Shown here: piece after piece, positions 44,727 through 53,530 of the stretch
How positions within the stretch are numbered: the first letter of the stretch is position 1
Layout: every line of letters starts with the position of its first letter
Assembly (NCBI RefSeq): GCF_002261225.1
Contig: NZ_NEVM01000002.1
Coordinates: 496,001 to 560,000, forward strand
Origin: Bordetella genomosp. 10
GTDB lineage: Bacteria > Pseudomonadota > Gammaproteobacteria > Burkholderiales > Burkholderiaceae_B
Reading direction: 5' to 3'
DNA: 64,000 bases
Translations under genes and position numbers: made by a program
The notes under the pieces: generated by a model
Seen by the model: the letters and a program-made list of their open reading frames with translations, nothing else
Databases searched by the model: none
What the model was told of the DNA's origin: nothing

Positions 44727-45731
44727 ATGTTCATGTCGAAATTCCGCGCCCGCCCCGGGCTGGGCCAATTGGCAAAGTGCCTGCTTCTGGCCGTGTGCTC
44801 GGTCTCCCCGGGTTTGGCGGCCGCCGCCCCATGGCCCGATCATCCCATTACCCTCGTCATTCCATTCGCGCCGGGTGGCTCGGCCGACGGCCTTGGCCGC
44901 ATCCTGGCGGACAAGATGGGGCAGAAGCTCAACCAGAGCATCATCGTTGAAAACCGGCCCGGCGCGGCCACCACCATCGCCAGCAGTTTCGTCGCGCGAG
45001 CCAAGCCCGATGGCTATACGCTATACATCGGGATGATGAATCTTCATGGCATGGACAAGGTGCTCTATCCCGGCGTGACCTACGACGGCATCAAGAGCTT
45101 TACGCATATCAACAAGCTGGTCAGTTTTCCGATGGTGGTCGTCACCCGGAACGACAGTCCCTTGAAGAACTTCACGGACCTGATCGCCAAGGCCAAACAG
45201 GAGCCCGGGCGCGTTACGCATGGCAGCGCGGGCGTCGGTTCTTCGAATCACCTTGCGGCCGTGGAATTCATGCGTGCCGCCGGGGTGAAACTGTTGAACG
45301 TTCCCTACAAGGGAGGCAATCCGGCCGCCATGGCGACGATCGCGGGTGACGTGGACATCAGTTTCGCGACGCCGCCGACGGTGATGCCGCTGGTATCCGC
45401 CGGGCGTATCAAGGCGCTGGGCCTGACGTCGGCGCAGCCGTCGCCCTTGTTCCCGGGCATTCCTTCCGCGGCCCAGGCAGGCTTGCCGGGATATGACTTC
45501 CAGGTGTGGCACGGCCTGTATGGACCGGCGGGCATGGACCCCGCGATAGTCGAACGCTTGTACGAAGTGTCAACGGCAGTCTTGAAAGACCCCGAGGTCA
45601 CGGAAAAACTGCGCGCACTTGGCATGACCGCCGAACCCTCCGCTTCCGTCGACGAGTTCAACAAGTTCGTCCGCGTGGTGGCCAAGGAAACCGCAGGGCT
45701 GGCCGCGGCGGCAAAGGCCGACGAGCAATAG
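44727..45731 (+). CDS. Bug family periplasmic solute receptor
   Basis: This 334-residue receptor has leader MFMSKFRARPGLGQLAKCLL with cleavage near AAA. Core motifs are ITLVIPFAPGGSADGLGRIL, VENRPGAATTIA, PDGYTLYIG and VPYKGGNPAAMATIAGD. The start follows CAGGGA. It lies 19 bases after the DUF4392 gene, so the receptor probably delivers the amino-acid-derived substrate (possibly pyroglutamate or a related acid) for the two upstream enzymes. This is inference. Confidence 0.9.
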   Translation: MFMSKFRARPGLGQLAKCLLLAVCSVSPGLAAAAPWPDHPITLVIPFAPGGSADGLGRILADKMGQKLNQSIIVENRPGAATTIASSFVARAKPDGYTLYIGMMNLHGMDKVLYPGVTYDGIKSFTHINKLVSFPMVVVTRNDSPLKNFTDLIAKAKQEPGRVTHGSAGVGSSNHLAAVEFMRAAGVKLLNVPYKGGNPAAMATIAGDVDISFATPPTVMPLVSAGRIKALGLTSAQPSPLFPGIPSAAQAGLPGYDFQVWHGLYGPAGMDPAIVERLYEVSTAVLKDPEVTEKLRALGMTAEPSASVDEFNKFVRVVAKETAGLAAAAKADEQ

Positions 45732-45787
45732 ACATGCCGTATCGATCGATATAGGGCGGAAACCCGGGGCGGGGCTGCGTTCCCGCG

Positions 45788-46744
45788 TCAATCGGCGGTC
45801 TTCAACTGAGGCAGTTTCTCCACCAGCTTTTTCCAGCGCTCGATGTCCGCTTTCATCAGCGCGCTGAACTGCTCGGGCGTCGAGCCGCCGGGCTCGATGC
45901 CGACGGTGGCGAGCTTGTTGCGGATCTCCGGTTCCTCTATCGCCTCGTTGATGCGCTTGTTGAGCGTGGCGACGACGGCGGGCGGCGTGCCGGCCGGCAC
46001 GACCACGCCGTACCAGATGCCCGTGTCCCAGCCGGGAAAGCCCGACTCGGCCATGGTGGGCACGTTCGGGAACCTGGCCAGGCGGCTCTTGCCCGTGGTG
46101 GCGATGGCCCGCAGCTTGCCCGCCTCGACCTGCGGCGCGACGGCCACCACGCCCAGGAACAGCATGTCGACCTCCTTGCCCATCACCGCCGTGACGGCCG
46201 GAACGCCGCCGCGGTAGGGCACGTGCAGGATGTCGACGCCGGCCGATTGCTTGAGCATTTCCGGCTCCAGTTGCGAGAGGGTGCCGGGACCGGAGGAGCC
46301 GAAGGTCAGCTTGCCGGGCCGCTTCTTCGCGGCGGCGAGCAGGTCGGCCACGGACTTGATGGGGGATTCGCCATTGACCACCAGCAGGTCCGGCGTGGAG
46401 CCGATCAAAGACACCGTGGCGAAGTCGGCGATGGGGTCGAACGGCAGGTTGGCGCGCACGGCGGCGTTGACGGTGTGGCTGGTGGTGATCAACCCGATCG
46501 TGTAGCCGTCGGCCGGCGCCTTGGCGACGTAGTCGGACGCCAGCATGGTGCCGGCGCCGGCGCGGTTCTCCGGCACCACCGCCTTGCCCAGCATCGCGGA
46601 CAGGCGCGTGGCGAGGATGCGGCCGGCCGAGTCCACGCCGCCGCCGGGCGCCGCGGGAATGATCATGCGGATGGGCTTGTTCGGGTAGTCCTGCGCGGCG
46701 GCGAGGCAGGCCACGGCAAGAAGCAAAGGACGAAACATTTTCAT
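45788..46744 (-). CDS. Bug family periplasmic solute receptor, PrpD operon
   Basis: This 318-residue receptor has a very short leader (MKMFRPLLLAVACLAAAQ) and then IRMIIPAAPGGGVDSAGRIL, PADGYTIGLI and VPYRGGVPAVTAVMGKE. Alternative starts are the in-frame ATG at 46738 and an upstream extension to 46810; the ATG at 46744 gives the best leader. It is the last gene after two MmgE/PrpD genes on the same strand, 43 bases downstream, and probably supplies their substrate. Confidence 0.88.
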   Translation of the reverse strand: MKMFRPLLLAVACLAAAQDYPNKPIRMIIPAAPGGGVDSAGRILATRLSAMLGKAVVPENRAGAGTMLASDYVAKAPADGYTIGLITTSHTVNAAVRANLPFDPIADFATVSLIGSTPDLLVVNGESPIKSVADLLAAAKKRPGKLTFGSSGPGTLSQLEPEMLKQSAGVDILHVPYRGGVPAVTAVMGKEVDMLFLGVVAVAPQVEAGKLRAIATTGKSRLARFPNVPTMAESGFPGWDTGIWYGVVVPAGTPPAVVATLNKRINEAIEEPEIRNKLATVGIEPGGSTPEQFSALMKADIERWKKLVEKLPQLKTAD

Positions 46745-46787
46745 GGCGTCTCCTGGGTCGTTATCGGCCGCGGGGCGGCTCGTTTTT

Positions 46788-48161
46788 TTATTGCCGGCCG
46801 ATACGGGCAAGCAGGTCCAGCACCGGCGTCCACGAAGGCAGGGTTTCCAGCCGCTCGACCTGTTCGATCAGGCTGGCCGCCTCCTCCGCGGCCAGTCCGC
46901 CGGTGACCAGGCAATCGCGCACCTTGTCGTGGCGCTGCGCGCGGCTCATCGGCCGTTCCGGGCAGCCGGGGAAGCGGTCGCAGCGCTCGATCAGCTCCGT
47001 GCCGTCGGCCAGCTTCACGGTCACCCGCGTCCACATCGCGTCCAGCGTCTGCGGGATCTCGCGGTTGTGGACCAGACGCACCCGCGGCAGCAGACGCTGG
47101 ACGGGTTCGCTGAACGCGGTGTCGCCGTCGAAGGTGGCGATGACGACTTCCTCCTGGCTCAGGCCCACCGCCGCGGCGTACTCGTAGCTGAACTTGCCGT
47201 CCAGGCCGGAGACCGGCTTGGGCCGCGACAGCGTGGTGCGGTAGACGGGCGGCTCGACGATCACTTCCGCCACCGCGTCCAGGCTGAATTTCGGGTTGTC
47301 GCGCATCTGCCGGCAGGCCTCGATGACCCACTGCATGTAGATCTCGGCGGGGTAGCGCTTGATCGTGAAGCCCGGCCGGACGATGGCGTAGTCCTCCAGG
47401 CCGTCCAGCACCTCCGTGGGACGGAAACGCTCGTCGAAGAAGGTCTCGAAGTGGCCGCCGGGCATTTCCAGGATGCGCGGGTTGCCGGACATTCCGCGGG
47501 CGGCCAGCAGGGCCGATTCGACGCCCGAGCGCGCCGCGTTGCCGGGGTGCGTGGGCTTGGCCATGCTGCCGTTGTTGGCGAACAGGCCGCCGGTGCGCGA
47601 TGCGGCCAGGCCGATGGCGCCCGCCACCTGGTCGGCCGACAGGCCCAGTATCACCGAGCATGCCGCCACCGCGCCCAGCGGGCCGACGACGCCCGGCGGG
47701 TGAAAGCCGCGGAAGCTGCTGTCGCGGGCGGCGGTGCGCACCCGTTGCTGGATCTGCCAGCCGACGACGAAGGCCAGGACGGCCCGCTCGGGGGCCACGG
47801 CATAGCGTTCGGAAAGCGCCAGCACCCCGGGCAGGATGGAGGAGGTGCCGTGCGCGGGCGGCATGCCTTGCACTTCGAAGTCCAGCGCGTGCAGCGATAT
47901 GCCGTTCAACAGGGCCGCGGTCGCGGGGCTGGCGGGGACCGCTGTGCCGATCACGGTGCAGGGGCCGGAGGGGTCGTCGCCCAGCGCGGCGCGGGCGATG
48001 CCGGGCGCGGGCTCGCGGCTGCCCGCCGCCAGGCAGCCCAGGCCGTCGAGTATCGCCACCTTGGCGGCCTCCACGGCCTCGGGCGGCAGGGTCTTGAAGT
48101 CGGCCTCGGCGATGTAGGCCGCGAGGCCGCGCGTAACCGGAAGGTCGTGGTCGTAGGGCAT
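46788..48161 (-). CDS. MmgE/PrpD family protein
   Basis: This 457-residue MmgE/PrpD-fold dehydratase/isomerase has DGLGCLAAGSREPAPG near residue 31, LNGISLHALDFEVQGMPPAHGTSS near residue 77, and FTIKRYPAEIYMQWVIEA. The HALDF(E) motif is the usual HxxDFDD region, here less conserved than in the paralogue. It begins 3 bases after the stop of the other PrpD gene. Substrate probably a hydroxylated di- or tricarboxylate. Confidence 0.9.
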   Translation of the reverse strand: MPYDHDLPVTRGLAAYIAEADFKTLPPEAVEAAKVAILDGLGCLAAGSREPAPGIARAALGDDPSGPCTVIGTAVPASPATAALLNGISLHALDFEVQGMPPAHGTSSILPGVLALSERYAVAPERAVLAFVVGWQIQQRVRTAARDSSFRGFHPPGVVGPLGAVAACSVILGLSADQVAGAIGLAASRTGGLFANNGSMAKPTHPGNAARSGVESALLAARGMSGNPRILEMPGGHFETFFDERFRPTEVLDGLEDYAIVRPGFTIKRYPAEIYMQWVIEACRQMRDNPKFSLDAVAEVIVEPPVYRTTLSRPKPVSGLDGKFSYEYAAAVGLSQEEVVIATFDGDTAFSEPVQRLLPRVRLVHNREIPQTLDAMWTRVTVKLADGTELIERCDRFPGCPERPMSRAQRHDKVRDCLVTGGLAAEEAASLIEQVERLETLPSWTPVLDLLARIGRQ

Positions 48162-48164
48162 CGC

Positions 48165-49532
48165 TTACTCGGTGGCCAGTTGCTCGAACACCTGGGCGCA
48201 GTCGCGGCTATCGGCGATGGCCCAGGCTTGGTCGAAAACCTTGTCCGTGTCCGCGCCCAGCGCCGGCTGCACCAGATGCCGGAACTTGATCCTGATGTCC
48301 TCGCGGTTCATGGGATTCCGGTAGGTGCCCTTGGGATTGGCGGCGTGCACCTTCCGCGTGGTGCCGTCGGCCAGTTTCACCGTCGCGCGGATCTGGATGA
48401 TGCCGGGCCATTCGGCCTCGATCTGCTCGTCGACCGCCACCGAGATCTTCTGCATCATCTGGCGCACCTTCGGACTGGACAGCGCCTCGTCGGTGTAGGC
48501 GGCCAGCGTCACGTCGCCCTCCAGCAGCGCGACCGCGACGACGTAGGGCAGGCTATGGTCGGCGGTCTCGCGCGTCGTGGGCGCCCACTTGGCCGGCTCG
48601 CTGCCGGATTCGTGCCGCAGGAAGCGCGAGGTATGCAACACCACCTCTTGTACTTCATCGAGGTCCAGTCCTTCGCGCAGCTTCAGGGCGGCCCAGATCC
48701 CGATCTGGCAGTTGGCCGTCGCCGGAAAATACTTCAGGCCCGAGCGCAGCACGGCCCACTCGCCGAACGGTTCCAGGTTCATCGGGCCGGCCTTGCCCTC
48801 CATGACCTCGATGAAGCCATGCCGTCCTTCGAAGGGATCCGAGGGACCCGTCAGGCCGTTCTCGGCGAGCTGGCAGGCGAAGACAGCCTGCCGGGTGCTT
48901 ACGGCCGTGGCCACGCCCTTGTAATGGGACAGTTCGCCGGAACGGCTGGCCCGCAGCGGCAGTCCGTTGGTCGCGGCCAGGGAGACGGCGGTGCGGATGC
49001 GGTCGCGATCGTAGCCGAGCATGTGCGCGATGCCGGCGGCCGCCCCGATCGCCACGGCGAAGCCCTGGTCGATCGAAAGGTAGTCGACCAGCGCGCCATG
49101 GTCCTTGCGGTAGGACCGGTGCCGCAGCGAGATACGGTGGAAAATCTCGTAGGACACGGCGATGCCGCTCAGCAGGGTGCGGCCGGGCAGGTGGCGGGCG
49201 CCGGCCACCGCGATGAGCGCGCCCAGGATGTCGCTGGGGTGGCCGCCGGTGAAGGTGTCGTTGTAGTCGAGGTAACGGATCATCGACGTGTTCCAGAACG
49301 CCGCCATGCCCAGCGTGGCGACGGCGGTGCTGCCGATGACCGTGCCGCCCGCGTCGCGGGGCAGGTCGGGAACGGCCGCCGCCGCGCGCGCGCCGGGGCA
49401 GTCCCGCGACGCCATCGCGCAGGCGAGGGTATCCACCAGGACGCCGGTGACGTGCTCGATCACGTCGGCGGGAAGATCCTCGGGCCGCACGCTGGCGGTG
49501 AAGTCGGTGATTTGCTCAAGTGCCTGGTCCAT
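48165..49532 (-). CDS. MmgE/PrpD family protein
   Basis: This 455-residue paralogue has WNTSMIRYLDYNDTFTGGHPSD near residue 80, which fits the canonical active-site loop of the family, and FPATANCQIGIWAALKL. It is the first gene of a minus-strand operon with another PrpD-family gene and a Bug gene. Two tandem PrpD homologues may form heteromers or act on successive substrates. The only upstream gene, the ATPase-AlbA gene, is divergent and unrelated. Confidence 0.9.
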   Translation of the reverse strand: MDQALEQITDFTASVRPEDLPADVIEHVTGVLVDTLACAMASRDCPGARAAAAVPDLPRDAGGTVIGSTAVATLGMAAFWNTSMIRYLDYNDTFTGGHPSDILGALIAVAGARHLPGRTLLSGIAVSYEIFHRISLRHRSYRKDHGALVDYLSIDQGFAVAIGAAAGIAHMLGYDRDRIRTAVSLAATNGLPLRASRSGELSHYKGVATAVSTRQAVFACQLAENGLTGPSDPFEGRHGFIEVMEGKAGPMNLEPFGEWAVLRSGLKYFPATANCQIGIWAALKLREGLDLDEVQEVVLHTSRFLRHESGSEPAKWAPTTRETADHSLPYVVAVALLEGDVTLAAYTDEALSSPKVRQMMQKISVAVDEQIEAEWPGIIQIRATVKLADGTTRKVHAANPKGTYRNPMNREDIRIKFRHLVQPALGADTDKVFDQAWAIADSRDCAQVFEQLATE

Positions 49533-49741
49533 CGTGTCTGTGTCCTCTGCGTTCCTTCGGTGCGCGAGCCTGGCGTCGCATGCCCGTTGTCGTTATGCCC
49601 CGCGTCGCGGGTTGCTGATCTGGTTTCGTAGAATAGAGTCGCGTTCGTCTCCCCGTCACCGGCAGATTTCCATTTAGTGGAAATTTAGAGGCTTTCGGGG
49701 CACGCAGGTGTTGAACGAATCGACTCAAACGGTAGGGCTTG

Positions 49742-51040
49742 ATGTACTTCACCAAGATCAGACTTGAAAACTTTGGTCCATTCGCCGGCGCGGAATTTCA
49801 TTTCGAGCCTCGCGCGGTCAACCGGTTTGTCGGGAACAATGGCGCGGGAAAAACGCAGATGGCGGGTGCGATTCTCGCCTCCATCGTTGGGAAACCCGCC
49901 ATCTCGATCACGGAGGGCGGCGCCAGTCCATCCGTGGTGGAAGTAACGATGGAAGACGGCGCAAGCGTCGAGACGGCAAATCTATGGATCGCCGAAGACG
50001 TTCGGGGCAAGCCGGATGTGGCGAAAACGACGGGGCCGCTGGCTCTCCGGGTTCTCGCAACGTTGTCCGAGCCGGAAGGCCAACGCCTATTGCTTGGCGA
50101 TGAGCGGCCTGGCGATATCGATTCGCTATATCCCGGGGATGTGGAGCAAGTCATCCTCGCAACAATCAAGGACGAGCCGCTATGGGGGGAACTTCGACAA
50201 AAGGGCGTGTTTGAGCGGAGCGTCGGTTCCACGGGGGAAAGTTCGGTACGAGCATTGATGTGGCAACTCGTCGTTCGACGGCGTGCTCAATTCAAATTGC
50301 CACTTATCGTTGACGGTTGGGCCAGGTTTTGGTCGCAAGACTTGCTGCCTCTGGTTTACCGATTGCTCCGGGAGATCGCCAAGGACTCACAGGTAATTGT
50401 GTTAGGCACCCACGGCGCAGGCTACGGAGATGATCCTGTCCAGATCATTTCAGCAAATCGAAGCGGACGTTCCCTGGTCGCATACGATCAACGGTTCCAG
50501 ACACGCACGCCCAACCCGCGACAGCCCCATCGATCAAAATGGATCAGGGGAACGAAATACCCTGCACAGGAAAGTCGAGCGTGCGAGTTCAAGGAAGTGA
50601 AAGGCACGAATCCCCTCGGCGCGATCAAGGGCGCCGTTGACCAGTACGTAGTGGCTTTCCTGAATGCTGGGCTCTCACAAGAGGGCGCAATTTTCTGGGG
50701 AATCCGTGACGAAGATCGTTCCATCGTCGGCGTTCGCCTTCTTCCGCAGGAGTGTGACGAACTCCGGCGCATCGTCACAGAGCGCTTGCATCAGATCGTC
50801 CCTCCGATTGCTCCAACAGCCTACCGGATCGATCTCCATCCGGTGAGAGACCGGGAAACGCCGATCGACGACATGTATGTCGTTGAAGTTCGTGTTCCAT
50901 CGGTCAGGCGCACATTGCTTTTTGCGACTGGTGGACAGGAGGTATACGTCAAGACGGATGCGGGTAAGAGGAAGCTGTCTCCGCTGGAGCTTCAACAAGA
51001 GCTGATTCGGCGGCTGGGCATCGATCCCCATCCGGCTTGA
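49742..51040 (+). CDS. ABC/SMC-type ATPase fused to a Schlafen AlbA_2-like domain
   Basis: This 432-residue protein begins YFTKIRLENFGPF, as in RecF/SMC-type ATPases. Walker A is GNNGAGKT at residues 31-38. A signature-like STGESS lies near residue 162, Walker B is PLIVDG with Asp191, and an H-loop THG has its His at 224. The coiled-coil insertion of SMC/OLD proteins is missing, so this is a compact head domain. From residue ~277 (ESRACEFKEVKG, GAIFWGIRDEDRSIVGVRL) the sequence resembles AlbA_2/Schlafen domains found in RNA-cleaving immune proteins. Base composition is visibly lower in G+C than neighbours (30 of 60 bases in 50281-50340). It stands alone between unrelated genes, and a TTG at 49739 directly precedes the ATG. 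A defence-type ATPase-effector fusion is likely; no partner gene is seen. Confidence 0.8.
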   Translation: MYFTKIRLENFGPFAGAEFHFEPRAVNRFVGNNGAGKTQMAGAILASIVGKPAISITEGGASPSVVEVTMEDGASVETANLWIAEDVRGKPDVAKTTGPLALRVLATLSEPEGQRLLLGDERPGDIDSLYPGDVEQVILATIKDEPLWGELRQKGVFERSVGSTGESSVRALMWQLVVRRRAQFKLPLIVDGWARFWSQDLLPLVYRLLREIAKDSQVIVLGTHGAGYGDDPVQIISANRSGRSLVAYDQRFQTRTPNPRQPHRSKWIRGTKYPAQESRACEFKEVKGTNPLGAIKGAVDQYVVAFLNAGLSQEGAIFWGIRDEDRSIVGVRLLPQECDELRRIVTERLHQIVPPIAPTAYRIDLHPVRDRETPIDDMYVVEVRVPSVRRTLLFATGGQEVYVKTDAGKRKLSPLELQQELIRRLGIDPHPA

Positions 51041-51104
51041 ATGAGCCGGTGGGCATAGGGTAGGGTTGGCCGTGCAGTTGCTTTACGGGGCGGCGCTTCG
51101 TAGC

Positions 51105-52280
51105 CTAGGCCAACGCCGCCGCGGCTTCCAGCTCGGACTTCAGCCCGCTGAGGAAATAGCGGCGCAGCAGCATGCGCGGCAGGGCGCGCATGGCGGCGTT
51201 GCGCAGCGCGAAGCTCCACGCCGCGGCAGGCACGTAGACGGGCGCGAGCTTGCGGCTGCGTTGTTGCAGGCGCTGGACGATGGGGCGCAGTCTCCTGTCG
51301 TGCGCGAGCAGGGCCTGGCTGACGGGCTGCCGGCCCAGTTCCTGGGCCAGCACGGCGGCCGAGGCCATGGCCATGCCGGCGCCCTGGCCGGAGATGAGCG
51401 ACAGGCCGTGCGCGGCGTCGCCCAGCAGCACGATGCGGCCGCGATGCCAGGTCGGCATGTCTATCATGGCCAGGTCGTCCAGGGCGATCGGCGCATCGGC
51501 GGGCAGGTGGCGCAGGATGCGCATGGCTTCCGGATGGGTGCGCGCCGCGACTTCCGCGACGAGCGCATGGCGCGCGGCCGACGGCACGGCGCCATGTTCG
51601 TGGCTGCGCCAGACATGCAGGGCCGCCAGCCGGCCGCCCCCCAGCCCGTGGTACTCGACCTGTTGTCCGACGGCGGCGTAGGACACGAAGTCATGGCTCA
51701 GGCCGATGGCGTCCTCGACGTCGTAGGCAGCGTAGCGGTAGCCCAGTTGCTCAACGCGGCGCGCGCCGTCGTCGGCCCCGAACACCTGTTCGCGCAACGC
51801 CGAATGCACGCCGTCGGCGCCCACCAGCAGGTCGGCGCGCAGCATCCGCCCATCGGACAGGGTGACGTCGACGCCCAGGCTGTCGGCCCGACAGGCGGCG
51901 ACGGTCATGCCCAGCCGCATGTCGCAGCGGTCGCGCACGACGTCGTACAGGACGCTTACCAGGTCGGTGCGCTTGAGCGTGATCCATTCGATTTGCTTGA
52001 GCAGTTCGCGGTAGCGGATACGCATCAGTTCGCGGCCGCGCCGGTCGCGGTAGACGTTTTCGCCGATCTCGCGCTCGACGGCGCGCAGCGCCGGCACCAG
52101 TCCCATGCGGCGGGCGGTATAGAGGCCCGGGCCCGACAGCCCCATCATGTAGCCGCCGTCCCGCAGATGCGTGGCGCGTTCGGCCAGGACGACGCGCCAG
52201 CCGGCTTGCGACAGCCACCAGGCGCTGGACAGGCCGGCCACGCCGGCGCCGGCGATCACTGCCAGGGGAGAAGGATTCAT
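51105..52280 (-). CDS. FAD-dependent monooxygenase
   Basis: This 391-residue group A flavin monooxygenase has the FAD motif GAGVAGLSSAWWLSQAG at residues ~9-25, the DG motif LVGADGVHSALREQV near residue 160, and the GD motif LLGDAAHGLSLISGQGAGMAM near residue 283. It begins with a 4-base overlap (ATGA) with the MFS gene and is third in a TonB receptor / MFS operon. A role in oxidising or opening an imported siderophore, or in making it, is suggested by context. The substrate cannot be read from sequence. Confidence 0.88.
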   Translation of the reverse strand: MNPSPLAVIAGAGVAGLSSAWWLSQAGWRVVLAERATHLRDGGYMMGLSGPGLYTARRMGLVPALRAVEREIGENVYRDRRGRELMRIRYRELLKQIEWITLKRTDLVSVLYDVVRDRCDMRLGMTVAACRADSLGVDVTLSDGRMLRADLLVGADGVHSALREQVFGADDGARRVEQLGYRYAAYDVEDAIGLSHDFVSYAAVGQQVEYHGLGGGRLAALHVWRSHEHGAVPSAARHALVAEVAARTHPEAMRILRHLPADAPIALDDLAMIDMPTWHRGRIVLLGDAAHGLSLISGQGAGMAMASAAVLAQELGRQPVSQALLAHDRRLRPIVQRLQQRSRKLAPVYVPAAAWSFALRNAAMRALPRMLLRRYFLSGLKSELEAAAALA

Positions 52281-53530
52281 ACCGTGTCTCGTGCGGAGTT
52301 GGAAAGATCGTCCGGCGCCGTTCGCGCGTGCATGCGGCGACCCAGACGCGGAATCAGGATGCAGGCGCCGAGCGCCAGCGCCGCGGCCATGCCGAAGCTG
52401 GCCCCGTAGCCGTAGCGGGCCGCCAGGAGGCTGGCCGCCAGTCCGCCCGCGGCGGCGGTGGCGGCGTCGGCGCATTGGAACAGGGTGAAATCGACGCCTG
52501 CCTGCAAGGGCGATGCATGTCCCATCAGATAGGCGTAGAGCGCGACGAAGCCCGCGGCGGCGGCCGCGTTCTTGAGCAGCGCGCCCGCCATCAGCCAGTC
52601 CGGCGCGGCGCCCGCGACGACGGCCAGCCAGAACGCGAGCAAGGAGACGGCCTGCAAGGCGACGGTGACGGCCAAGGCGCGTTGCGGGCCATGGCGCTGG
52701 ACCACGCAGGCGCCCAGTGCCGTGCCGGCCAGGCCCGTCGCGACGCCGCCCGCGCCGTTGAGCCAGCCGATGGCCGACAAGGCCACGCCGCGATCGACCA
52801 GCAAGGGGCCCGTCATGCCATAGGCCAGGCGCGAACCGATCTGGAAGACCACCGTCATCAGCAGGCCCTGGCGTACGGCAACTCGCCGCCAGGCCGCGGC
52901 CAGCGAGGGTCGATGACTGGAGGGAAGGGCGCGCGGGCCTTCCCTGGCGGCCGCGAAGGGCAGGGCGCACAGGACGACCAGTCCCGCCATGCTCGCCGCC
53001 GCCGTGCCCCAGCCGCGCGCATCGGCCAGCAGGACGAACAGCCCCGCGCCGGCGAACATGCCCAGGTAGCTGCCTCCCACTTGCCGCGCGTTGCCCCAGC
53101 CGCGCCTGGCCGGCGGCAACTGGTCGACGGCATAGCCGTCGCAGGCCACGTCGATGCTGGCCGCAAGCAGGGCGAGCATGGTGAGCAGGCCCAGCAGCCA
53201 CGGCATCGGCAGCCGCTCGGTCGCGCCCAGGGCCAGCAGGAGCGCCGCCATCAGCAACTGGCCCGGCACGACGATGCGCCGGCTGCGCCGCGCCGTCGAG
53301 CCGGCGGGAAGCCGCACGCGTTCGAGCGCCGGCGCCCACAGGAATTTGAGCGCCCAGGGAAGGATCGCCAGCGACATCAGGCCGATCTGCTCCAGCGGAC
53401 GGCCCGCCGCGCGCAGGGCGGCGGGGATGGCCTGCAGGGTGATGCCGCCCACGATGCCCTGGGCGGTATAGACGCCGCCCATGGCCAGCAGCGCGAACGC
53501 CGTTCGCCCGCGCAAGGGATCAGTATTCAT
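52277..53530 (-). CDS. MFS siderophore transporter (RhtX/FptX/AmpG-like)
   Basis: This 417-residue twelve-helix MFS protein resembles the RhtX/FptX group that moves siderophores across the inner membrane. MGGVYTAQGIVGGITLQAIPAA at the N-terminus, WALKFLWAPALERVR and DVACDGYAVDQLPP are group-like segments. Its start overlaps the end of the TonB-receptor gene by 11 bases and its stop overlaps the monooxygenase start by 4, so the three genes are one translationally coupled unit. The exact siderophore is not predictable. Confidence 0.87.
   Translation of the reverse strand: MNTDPLRGRTAFALLAMGGVYTAQGIVGGITLQAIPAALRAAGRPLEQIGLMSLAILPWALKFLWAPALERVRLPAGSTARRSRRIVVPGQLLMAALLLALGATERLPMPWLLGLLTMLALLAASIDVACDGYAVDQLPPARRGWGNARQVGGSYLGMFAGAGLFVLLADARGWGTAAASMAGLVVLCALPFAAAREGPRALPSSHRPSLAAAWRRVAVRQGLLMTVVFQIGSRLAYGMTGPLLVDRGVALSAIGWLNGAGGVATGLAGTALGACVVQRHGPQRALAVTVALQAVSLLAFWLAVVAGAAPDWLMAGALLKNAAAAAGFVALYAYLMGHASPLQAGVDFTLFQCADAATAAAGGLAASLLAARYGYGASFGMAAALALGACILIPRLGRRMHARTAPDDLSNSARDTV

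Noticed and set aside
46743..49631. 962-codon open frame on the plus strand
   Set aside because: It is antisense to two clear MmgE/PrpD genes and the start of a Bug gene, has low-complexity Gly/Arg/His-rich composition and no domain. It is an artefact of high G+C.
52281..53339. N-terminal extension of the FAD monooxygenase frame
   Set aside because: The extension overlaps the MFS gene and is Arg/Gly-rich; the GAGVAG FAD motif begins just after the ATG at 52280.
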